From: Nemopilema nomurai
Lineage: Eukaryota > Cnidaria > Scyphozoa > Rhizostomeae > Rhizostomatidae
Length of the DNA stretch: 64,000 nt
NCBI GenBank assembly: GCA_003864495.1
Contig: ML133388.1
Location: forward strand, 992,738-1,056,737
Direction of reading: 5' to 3'
This document shows, in pieces, positions 25,239 to 36,200 of this stretch. How positions within the stretch are numbered: position 1 is the stretch's first letter; each line of letters begins with the position of its first letter. The notes beneath the pieces are model-generated. The model made no database searches. It saw nothing but the letters and a program-made list of their open reading frames with translations, and was not told the origin of the DNA. Position numbers and translations under genes: made by a program.

Positions 25239-28200
25239 ATGGCGATGGAAGGTTGGCAGGTCATTCCGATTCTGCTCACTACCATAGCATTCATTCAAGT
25301 ACATGGATACTGTGTTCCTGGCACAGGTAACTTAGTGAAAGCCATAACTTCTTAATCTTATATCTTTAAAATGTAATAACCCTTCATTTATTATCCTCTA
25401 TAACGCAGTTTTTCAGTTTCGTTGAAAACTCTTTTGCCTAGGCAGAAAAGGCAAAAGAGGTAGATAGCTAGAGTGGCGAATAGGTAGACGATTGACTGTC
25501 TAATGAACCTCTCTCAAAACTTTCTAATGGTTTGTAATCCGTAACTGGCTATTTATTTTGTCAGCTTTTGGTAGTTTTGCTACGTTTCTACACAAAGTAA
25601 TATCACTAGACGAAAGACTATCTTTAAAATGCGAAAATATCCTTCAACTACCCACGAGCTATTTTAAAACTAACAGTCTATTGAACTTTCAAGACTTGTG
25701 TAATTTTTAATATAGGTACCAATGTATGTGTAGGTATCGAATCTTGACTGGTACATTGTTTGAATTTAAAGTTGATTAAAATGGTATGTTGTCCTAATGT
25801 TATCCAGAAAGAAGATGGATATACAGAAATCAATGCATTACTCAACGACGCAAAATGTGGTGGCCATACATGATGTTTGTATCTGTGCTAGATAAGCAGG
25901 CCGTAAACGATACTGGGCGATTGCTTCAAGAAGACCATTATAAACGCACTGAACTCTATATCTGTAAAATTAAGAGCCACGAAACGAAAGACGCTTTTGA
26001 TTGTTTATGAAAACTTCGTATTCTTCATTTCAAGCAATCTTTGTTTATCCTTTCTCCTGTTAAATCTGACTTTCTTCTTTTCGTTTAATCATAAGCTCGA
26101 TATTAATAGAATAAAAGGAATAAGGAGCTGTTGCTCAGTAGTACTGTAAAACAGAGAAAGAGGACAAAAGGGAGCAAAGCAATAAAGATTTAAGGTAAAT
26201 AGCTAAGAAAGAGAACGAAGAGGGGGAGAAGTCGAAATTAAGAAGTTCAAGATCAAACACAGATAAAAAAGGCCAGAAGAAGAATATAAAAGTTACAGAA
26301 ATTATAAAAAGAAGAAGAGGAGAGAAGAGTACGGGGAAGAGCAAAAAGAAAAAAGAGTTGATAGAAGGGTTGATTATAGAATTACTTTAGTGAACTGAAT
26401 ATAATTTTAGGTACTTTTCTAATGTAGATACGACCCTGGAAATTGTACAACCAGTGGGCACTCAGAAAATTAAAGTTCCAGTAACTGGGACAACAATGTT
26501 GGAGGTGCGTTACAAGGGCCATCCAGCTGTGAGGTGGTACGTCAATGGGAAGGAGATACCAAACTCTGCTCAGTCGCCCCATTTTGAATTCGTGAAAGGA
26601 GGCCCCGGCAAGAATCAGATAGGCCCAATTCTGAAAATAAAGAACTTTAAGAAAGCAATCGCCGGTGACTACAAGGTAACGATAAACCAAAATGGCTGCG
26701 TCAACAGCAAGACGATCAAAGTTGAGCTGGATGGTAGGTATCGGGTCGAGGCTTGCTTAATAAAGCAGCAACTGCTTCTAGCGTAAACCCAGGACGAAGT
26801 ACCGAAATATTTGTGATAACACGACTTTGTTTATTTATATTCTCAGGCTACTGTAGTACATCGCATTCACAGTGAATTTCTTCAATTGCTTGCCCAGAAA
26901 GGCTGGGCTTCATAAAAAAGCTCCGATGCCCTTTCCCTCCCTCGCATAATTTCCACTTCACTTCGCACATATTATTTTTCGACATCAGGCAAAGTTCAAA
27001 TGATTAAGAGGATGACTTGGATAAAGTGATTGTTAAATGCTGGTCGAATTTTTGTGTTTGTGTTGGATTTAGATGAATGGAGACAGAAAGAGCCAGTAAA
27101 ACATTAGATTAAGTATGATTTTCTCACAAGTGATTTTAGTTGAAATATTGACTCAGTCAGAAACATGTCGGGAAAATAAAAAGAAGGTGATTGATTAAGT
27201 GAATTAATAATATCCTTTTGTACTTAAAAGTCGTGAATGGATACTGTAGTTGCAGTGCCTCTACTGTTATTTGTTTTGAAATGTTCTTCGTAAGACCGTA
27301 ACTCAGTGATGTTTATTGGGATCAAAAGGTTCTGGCTACCTTGTGTATTGTTACTAATACATTAGCTTTGTTTTGACAACAAGCTTCTTCCCATTGCTTT
27401 CCTTAAAATTACAACACTGCACTTACTTCCCCGCGGATTTCTCCCTTTTCTTTCAGATACCTTCAACTTGCAGTACTACATCGATATGATTCTGCAAAAA
27501 GTCCCGTACCTCAAGACCAAGGCTGGCATTTGCCTGTTCCTCGTTGCCGTTGGATTCCTGTTCGTCATTATACCTCTGATGATATGTGGCTCCCTCTGCT
27601 CCAAAATAAGGAAGTTAAAGTAAGTCGTTCTCTTAAACCGTTGCAACACCATGGCCCTAATTGGGTTTGGGTGGTGTACCGTTTCAGATTACAAAGCAAA
27701 AATTGCATGCTTGGTGGTTGAACGACAAGTTTTCGTTTCCCATTTTAGTATTCGTTTAATCAAAATTGCACAAAGTGGCAAGCATTCCATGCCAATTTTG
27801 CTACACTGGCAATGGTCATTTATAGTCAAGCCGAGCTCATTGTTAAACGAACAGCCAATCAAATAGCTGTCTTATGTTAAGCCAATCACATACTTGCTAT
27901 TTATGTCAATTAGAGTTCGAATGCTGGGATGTGACAAACACGCCAGGCTATGGAGTCACATGACCCTGCTTGTCCTCCGCATCACCTGTAGGAAAAGCGG
28001 CCACATTCGTAGAACACTAGCCTTTCACTTCGACATTCCATTTTAGTGCTTGTAACCGTTAATTAATACCACCCTTGTTGTGTTGGTAAAAAGTCGATCG
28101 TTGATAATAAGGCCCTTGAGACCACACCCTTTAGACCACACCCTTGAGAATTCAGAGCCATTTTGCCATTGGAGGTAGCTCATAAAGAAGTTTAATCTAA

Positions 28201-28981
28201 AATATTCATGCTGCTGCATTTTCAGGACTAGATTTCCAATTTATTTAAATGCTGCACGTCTTTGTAGTCACAAAGAGTCGCGTAGCAGATTGCCTGCTTA
28301 AAAGAGCCTGTGCGGAAACATTCCGCCTCTGGAAACGGATCTGGGTAGCTATCCGGATAGGTTGTTACAAGCAAATAATCTGTCATGATTCTTATCATGA
28401 TGTCATGATGTTGACTGCTAACAAGATCTATAAGAGAAGCCGTTTCTTGATTTTTGAGAAGGGGCGGGAACGAGGGGCAATTCACTCTTGCAAATGGCGT
28501 ACGGGATTTCCACGAAAACAATAGGATTTCCAGGGATTTTTCGATAAAACAATAGGATTTTCACAAAAGGTGTACGTGATTTTTTTGGAGTGATTTGCCC
28601 CTCGGTGGGGAAGTTGATTTCGTTGCGTTCTAAGGAACAAGATGCGATAGTAGGCCAGTTTCGTATATAGTAAAAAAGCACAGAAACCTGCAATTGGCCT
28701 TTTCTAGTCATTTGCGCCATCAAAATACCTTTTCCAGAAATATAATTTTGCTCACCAGGAAAGAGCTCCGCTACGAAAAAGGCAAAATAGACATGTATTT
28801 TGGGTACGGAGAGAAAAACCACAAAGGCCACGCGAGGGCAAAGTCCGCTGCCAAGAAGAAAAAGCACAAAGAGAAGTCCACTTCAAAGGAGAGAGAGTCT
28901 CTGATCGAGGAATCCTCGTCGACGGACGATCGTCCACACCCAAAGAAAAAACACAAATCTCACCATGAAAGGGACGAGTAG
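25239..28981 (+). CDS. Single-pass membrane protein with one Ig-like domain and a Lys/His-rich tail; unknown family
   Basis: Exons 25239-25326, 26428-26733, 27457-27619 and 28759-28981 join in frame to 259 residues. Residues 1-22 form a signal peptide with core VIPILLTTIAFIQV. An Ig-like domain fills about 33-130: strand C has VRWYVNGKEI and the F strand AGDYKVTINQNGC. The canonical B- and F-strand cysteines are absent, so there is no standard disulfide. A short stalk precedes a transmembrane helix GICLFLVAVGFLFVIIPLMI (about 156-175) with a juxtamembrane CGSLCSKIRK that could be palmitoylated. The cytoplasmic tail has two basic clusters (AAKKKKHKEK and HPKKKHKSHH) around a Ser/Glu segment. 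I do not recognise an orthologue; a cell-surface adhesion or receptor role is only a guess. The ATG chosen is the first before a good signal sequence. Confidence 0.8.
28471..28604. mobile_element. Foldback MITE-like element, family B
   Basis: The ends are 17-base inverted repeats with one mismatch: CGAGGGGCAATTCACTC at 28471-28487 and GAGTGATTTGCCCCTCG at 28588-28604. The interior carries short internal repeats around AAAACAATAGGATTT. It sits in the last intron of the Ig-membrane gene, 154 bases before the final exon. A related end (ATTCGCCCCTCGG) occurs near 31550. Confidence 0.65.
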
Positions 28982-31087
28982 GGAATGCCCCTTCACAAAC
29001 TGTTACGTAACTTCGCTGTTATGCTAGCATTGTCTGTAGGAAGTCATCCGCTTTCCAAGAAACCAAATTAGAGTTTCTTTGTTTTGTTTGTTTTAGTACC
29101 TATTCAAGCTGCAAGCTATTTTTCATCACCGTCAGTGACAGACTGGCCCACTGCGGCCATTGCCCCTCCTCATGTGCCCAAGAGACCTACTTCTGCTACA
29201 ATGTAGCCTTTTCGCAAAATGTGTGGCTAACTTTTGCTGTTTCACTTTGGTGATCACGGCTCATTTGTACAAAGCAGATTTCTAGTATACACATGTACTG
29301 TCGGTACAAAGTTGATCGATGATAACAAAATGTTCACTTAAAATGCTTCCCCCCCCCCCCCACCAATTTTTCAGGCCACACCCACAAAGGCCCTCTCAAG
29401 TTTTTCTTGGCCGGTTGAAGATTAAGAGCCAGTCGGCCTCTGATAAACGTGACACTTCGGCAGTTTTGCCAAAAAAATTGCTTTGTGATTAAAACAGTAT
29501 GTTGTGCTCGTGACTGTTTAAAGTGATCTCAAGGCTTAGAAACGCACATCTCATGACCCTTAGAAAAGTGGGTAAAAACAAATCTTCAAATACCACTGCT
29601 TAATTGTCATTTCATTTTATAGAAAGCTTTCGACCAACGAACGGATGAAGGACCTTCAGCTAAACATAATTTCCTACAATAAACGACTCTCCGTTATATA
29701 TTCGCATCGCAATGTCCGAAGAGCATTGCTTTTTGTTTTGCTGCATTTCCTTTAATCAAAGCTAGGGAACGTTTTTAATGTTGAGTGACTCAAAACCCGC
29801 CATTCCCGTTCTATGTTTTATTTCGAATGCAATTTATATTTGCAAGCCAAGTAAAATATAAGTCATTAACTCAGTAGGGTCACAAATTTCTTAGGATCTC
29901 TTCGTTCAAGAGTGCAGAGTGGTTAAAAACTGCATATTTTATTTTACTTATATTATATTACATAATAAGACATAAAGCATTAGACATTTATATAAGACAT
30001 TATATTACTAAGAGAGCTTCTCCTTATTTTATCTTGCTTTAACTCATTCTACTATAACCAAGAAACATAAATTGAAATAAGGTACATAGAGAGAAGAAGG
30101 AAGGTGGAGAAGACTTGTGAAAATCCTGACGGTCCCATCAAATTATTGCAGAGAAAGTGCGACAAATGATTTATTTTCAAATGGCTTTCAATACTTGATT
30201 AAAACAGCATAAACAGTTACAGTCTTTTATACAGCAGTTGTCAAAACAGACCAGTTACCTATATAGATAGTAACCAATGTCAATATTTCCATGATTTAAC
30301 TGTATTTTAAATGAAAAAGGTCCTTCTAGTGGTCTCTCACAAAGCCTTGTAAACATTGCTCGCAAATATTAAAACAGCTGATTGATCCTTGCCAGGTTGT
30401 GAAGTTTCAATTTGGCTGACTGGAAAAGATTCCTAACATAAAGCAACAGGATTCTTATCATCAGTTCACTCTGATTAAGGTCTCTAGAATGAAAATTATT
30501 CAAAATATACAGTAAGGGCCTGCAAGATAGAAATCAGTTTTCTCAATAGTCAGTTTTCTCAATATTATGTTTAGTTTCTTATTAAAAGGGCATTTATTAA
30601 GGAAAGAGCCTGAAACTTTTCTTGTAATATGGTTGTTATATGGAATATGGAAACAGGTTTGATATCATTTCCAAAATTAGGACCATAAAATTGAGTATAC
30701 TATAAATGCATTGCTTCACATCATAAAGTGCAATTAAAGATTATCGAGATTCACCAAATTTGTATGCTTCTACACGAGTTTATGTACTTGAAAATGACGT
30801 CATGGCAAATTGTTCAGCCATGATGAGGTATCTTACACATTTGGGACACTCCTATAAGAAATGTTCTTAAAATCAGGCTGAACAGTTTCTAATATGAGGG
30901 CACAATTTCTCAAAAATATAAACCAGCGGCTTACTATAAAGTAGTTACTATTTCAAAGGCTTTTACTATAGGTCTAATGTTTAGAGTTTTATTGTATACG
31001 AATGCTCAAAATGTAATAAAGGTGAAAACAAAAATTTAATATTTGCATTATTCCACACATCAACAATTATCTAAGAAGAAGATATTT

Positions 31088-31175
31088 GTCGGCATGTCTG
31101 TATGTCTGTCTGTTTGTTTTTCAGTTTGCTTGTCTGACTGTCCGTATGCTCGTACGTCCGTATGTCGCTATGTCT
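31088..31175. repeat. Degenerate (TGTCTGTA)n-like microsatellite
   Basis: Repeated variants of TGTCTG, TGTATG and CGTACG fill the stretch. It is simple-sequence DNA with no coding content. Confidence 0.7.
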
Positions 31176-31412
31176 TCTCTCTAAGCACCAAAGGTACTTT
31201 GAGAGCATGACCCTCTGAAGGATTACTATCTTCAAATTCTCCAAATTTTTACTTTTTGATACAGCCCTGTATCAATGAGGCACTCATTCATGTAGTGATA
31301 ACTTCAGAGCCCAGCTTTCAGATCAGATGGCCCATTTAAAGTAAAGGGTTGCTTTACGTAGCTTGCATCTCTTGAAAGCAGACGACAAAGGATGCTATGT
31401 TGTTTGAATCGG

Positions 31413-31586
31413 TCCTAGTGTTGGAGTTGTTGTCAATGAAATTTCAGATTTAAAAAATCCCGAAATCTATTGAAAATTCTCAAAATTTCCTGCCTCGACA
31501 GGAGATATCGAAAGGTCTCTAAATCTCGTACACCTTTCTGGGAGATATTCGCCCCTCGGTTGACCCTAGTGTTGGAGTTGTTTTCA
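31413..31586. mobile_element. Possible family B insertion between 23-base direct repeats
   Basis: Near-identical 23-base segments (core CCTAGTGTTGGAGTTGTT) lie at 31413-31435 and 31564-31586. The 128 bases between them end in ATTCGCCCCTCGG and include CTCGTACACC, both resembling parts of the foldback element at 28471. Either an insertion duplicated its target or a local duplication occurred. Confidence 0.4.
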
Positions 31587-33200
31587 CTAAATGTTTTTAC
31601 TCGACACGATCATGTAGTAAATTTCTTTTTCCCTCAAATCCAGAAAAAAAATTGCTCCTATTTTTCTGCATTCTGCAATTGTTACTTTTCCACTGTGTAG
31701 CATTTCAGATGTGATGCACTAGGACATTTTATATTGCATTACACGCCAATGAATGCCTGTTGTTTATAGAAATGAAGCGGAATTTCAATTTGTGGTTAGC
31801 ACGACAAGCACGTGTTTTTTGAATAAGGTAACCCAACAACCACGTAATCGAACTGTTAATTTCTACTGATTAGATCGTTCGATTCGAAACTATCAGCTTC
31901 CTTGTTAGGCCACGTCATCAAACCATGGCAGTTTGTTTCCGCGAAACAACTTAATTGCATTGTTGTTCTTTTCCATATGGTGAATGTCAGAAGTTTATAC
32001 ATGCTTACAATGGGGCTTGAAAAGGACACTAAAACACTTGGATAAATAGTACCAGGAAATTTTATGACAAAAAGTGACTAAGTTGGGAAGTGGTGATTAT
32101 TATCAAGATGTGGCAGCAATTTGCCCAATCGTAATACCCTTGTTTCTACATCGATATTTCTAATTATCTCAGGATCCGTACATTGCCATGGTAATTTACT
32201 TCCGAGAACTACTTAAATTTCTGGTAGCCATTTTCAATGGACACATTTAAATGCGGTTTAGAGGAGCAAGGGGCCAAGGGTCTCTTCTAAAGCTTGGATA
32301 CTTTGGGGGTACTTTTAATGGTGAATGCTTTCCATTATTGACATGCTCAACAACATCCAGTAATTTCCCTAAAAATTTGTCGAAAAATCACCACTGTTAT
32401 AATGCAGATGTGGAGAGTTGAGTATCATTTTACATCTATAATTGTGTAGAAAAATGGCTTTGGGTAGAGAAAATATACTTAAAAGTAAAAAATGATTAAT
32501 TGCTTGTCGTCTACGACATTTACAGTTGAAAGTCATGCAGAAAAAGTTCACCCTTTTCAACAATTTTATTCAATTTCCTTCGAGTACTTTGCTTCACACA
32601 TTTTTCAAACTGTTCCACGCCAATCTTTCATAGTTAACCGGGTGATACTTACAAGATTCTGTTTAGAGGCAAATTTTTTGAATGCAAACGGCAATTATTT
32701 TTCCAGGTACCTGGTAATTATTGTGTTTATGCGTTGCTTGATTAAACTCCAAATCACGTGAATTGATGGGCGTAAATGATTGCAAATATTTATCCAATGT
32801 CAGACTCGATGAAATTGTAATTGTGCTCGTCAGATACTAGTTTTGACAGTTTCTCTACTTCCATTTTTGTAACGATTGGCTTATAAATGGCAAAAAATTC
32901 ATTTATCAATGATGGTACTTTGAGTATCAAATTACTACATAATTGTTTGCACTTGATTGGTAACAGACTTACAATGGTAAACTGGGATTTAGCGCCTTTG
33001 GAGAACGTCCGGTAGTGCCAGCCTCGATTTGGACTTAACAAATGTCTTCCATGAAGGAAGCCATTGTCTCTGATTGACAGACAGTTCCTTTATTATGGAT
33101 TGGTAAATAGGCCACAATCGTCCTGGTTTCAGTTAAGCGGAAAGCGTTCTACAGCGTAGGATAGCATGCATTGTTTGACAATCAGAAAGCGGAAAATTGA

Positions 33201-36200
33201 ATGCTTTTCAGCTCACTGAATGACGAATGGTCAGACATTGGGATATCTGAAGGTCGTCTTGAAAGTAAGGCAACAACAAGTATGGAAGTCGCAAGACGCC
33301 TTTATTCGTACATGGCCGCAAACGAGGACAGCATAACCATGAGTGAAGCTCTCAAACTAATCTCTCCGCGTGAAAGAAAAGCAATTATTGATGAAGAAAA
33401 CAGTAAAGGGGTTAAGTCATTCATGAATAAACACCAGGATCTTTTCACGGTATCTGGAGAGCGAGCTGGCGGCCCGACACCGTGAAAGCAGTTGTTGACA
33501 TCGAGTTTTGTAAGGTCTTCGACAGCAAACAAGGTTGTGAAGACAAAGCTTGTGAAAAGCTGCATGTTTGTAGGCATTTTGTTAAGGGGAAATGTACGTT
33601 TGGCTCGAAGTGCAAAAAGCCGCACCAGTTCAACGATGCACACACACAAGAGGTTTTAAAAAGACACTTTCTGGATGGTCTAACGCATTCACACCTGAAG
33701 GATTTCCTGTGCAGGAACGTACAATTTGCCCTTGATGATTCGGTGGATGAATCCAGTCTGCCAAAGCAGCTCGAAATCTGTAAATACTACAATGTTGCTA
33801 TTGGGTGCAGCAGAGAGGAGCATTGTCCATTTTTACACATCTGTCGGTTTTTTGCAGAGGAAGGCCTGTGTAAGTTTGGGCAAAAGTGCATACGTAAGCA
33901 TGATTTTTCCAGTAGCCACTCCTGCAAACTTCTTTCGCGATACCGCACTGACGAACAGAAAGCACTGGCGTTCTTGCGAAAAAAGCTAGGACAATGTCAA
34001 CAGACAATCGATGAAGAAATTCTAACTGACAGTAACCACAAAATGACCAAGAAACCAGACCCAAGGGCCTTCTTCAATATAACAAATTTAAAGTCAGAAG
34101 TTAAAAAACCACGTGCTAGGTCATTTGACATAGCCGAGGAAGCAAGGTCTTGTGAAAGCTCGAAGTTGGCTATCCGAAAGACTTCCGAGCCTGCAAATAG
34201 GCCTCAGAGTAATGACGAGGTGTACATATGTGCCAACTACATTCTTGGTGCTTGCCTCAACCCATGCTGCTCCAAAGTACACCATAAGTTACCCTTTTTG
34301 TGGCAGTACTCAAACGATGGCAAGAGCTGGACAGACCTAGACGAGTCAGGAAATATCAAAGTTGAGGCAAGCTTTATTGATGTCGGTAAAGAGGATGTGG
34401 TGGTGCTGCTTGAAGATAAGCACAAGTTTGTTTTCAAATTCTCTCAGCTGGTCGGAATTCAACAGAATGAAGTCCTTCAGACCGGAAGAGGTATGATGTG
34501 TTTGTTGCTATCAAGGGCGGTAATTCTGTTATCGAAACACAAGATCTAGGTTCTAGTATTTATGTGTGTGGTTAAGACGCCCACTTCAAAACCATTTCAA
34601 TTTTATGTTGCTAAGGGTACGCCTTTTTGTAAACCCCTGCTGGTAGGCAGCAGAGGTCTGCTAATGATTTAGTCGCTTTGTCTAGGTATATGACTGTAGT
34701 TTCAAAGGCTGACTGCCCTGAAAGATGACACCAATACAGAAATTCAGCTTCCGTGTTCGTACCCTTCCACACCATGTATGTCATATAACACATTAGATAT
34801 ATTCACTCTTCAACCAGCCTTAGTACGAAATATAGAGTTGTATGCCTTAAATATAACGGTTAGCGAGATTTCATGACGAACTCGTGACATGAATGGACAT
34901 AATTCATCAAAAACTACAGCGTGAGCGATCAAATGGCTTTCAAGTTATTCAGACGAGGCCTTCTGTCCGTGTTATTTATGTTTTGACAGCAATCGGTGGG
35001 TTGCGCGTCTTGATAGTGTCAAAATCTATCATCATTTGCTCATTCAGCCTTTTCCAGAAAGAGTTGAGTCCTGGAAATTTCAATTATTCAAATGATTGAA
35101 ATCTAACTATTTTTTAACTCTGCTATAAGAAGAGGACATTAATCATCTGGAACACATTGATTTCTCTGAATGGCACAAGTTCCTTTTGAATCCATCATTG
35201 ATTAAAGCAAGCATCTTAACGTAGATAGACGAGTATATTGAAAAACGGGGGCAAAATCACAGCCCCATAAGATGAAGGCGGCTAATACTCCAAGCGTAAA
35301 ATGAAATGAAAGCCACCAGCGACAGAGTTGTTAGAATACTGACACGTAATTTTAAAGAGATTAGAATTTGCCAGAGGAACATTTTGATAAGCTCATTTGA
35401 TGAGTCATTTAGGCAAGAAACCAGTGTAGTTACATCCATGCTAATTTCTTGGTGTGTAAAAAACAGTCTTTTTCTTCACATTTGTAATTTGAGCCTCAAA
35501 GGTGCAAAGGCCCCACCTATTCCGAAGACTTTGAAAGGTCTGAGATAAGGCGAATTTGGTGTAAAGGCATTGGGGTGAGAAATGGGGGAAAAGAAATCAC
35601 GACGAGTAAGCGGTAAGATGATTACCAGTTGTGAAGAGACACTAGTTGTTCTAGAAAGCATCAAGTCTAGGTAGCTTTAGAGACAGAATTCGATTTATGC
35701 TTGCCAAAATTATCATAAAACACTATCATCAAGTGACAGTATTGTTGTCTGATTTTATGTAGATTAATTTCCAGTAATGATAAGATTTCAAGTAATGCAA
35801 GGTGTAAGGGAGAATGATATGGGCCTAAAACTAAAAGAAACTAGAAATAGGCGCAAATGCGCTATAAATAATGACACTAGGGAGAAAAAGTACTTAAGAA
35901 ACGATGAGTACTGGGATTGGAAATAGCACTAGAAGTTGAGGCTTTTAACAGTCTTAATTTCTTATAAAAAGGGCATTGATGACTTCTAGGAAAAAGTTTT
36001 GGGATTTCATATATAAAAGCTTTGGTAGGAATATGAAAGCAGTAAATTCAGAACTAAACTTCCCTCTACAGATGTGAAACTAAACGAATTAAGATACAGA
36101 AGCCCATAGATGGTATCCAGAGGATCAGCTATTATTTCTGTGCGAACATTTTACGGACCAATAAGTTTTTACCTTAATTCCTGATGAATATTTTCTGGCA

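Larger units (their letters stand above)
28982..33200. other. 3' UTR and long intergenic region
   Basis: No gene is supported in about 4.2 kb. An AATAAA at 29678-29683 may end the Ig-membrane transcript. The rest is AT-rich with repeat debris: a poly-C run near 29350, a TGTCTGTATGTC-like microsatellite at 31088-31175, and a possible family B element between direct repeats near 31413 and 31564. Confidence 0.6.
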
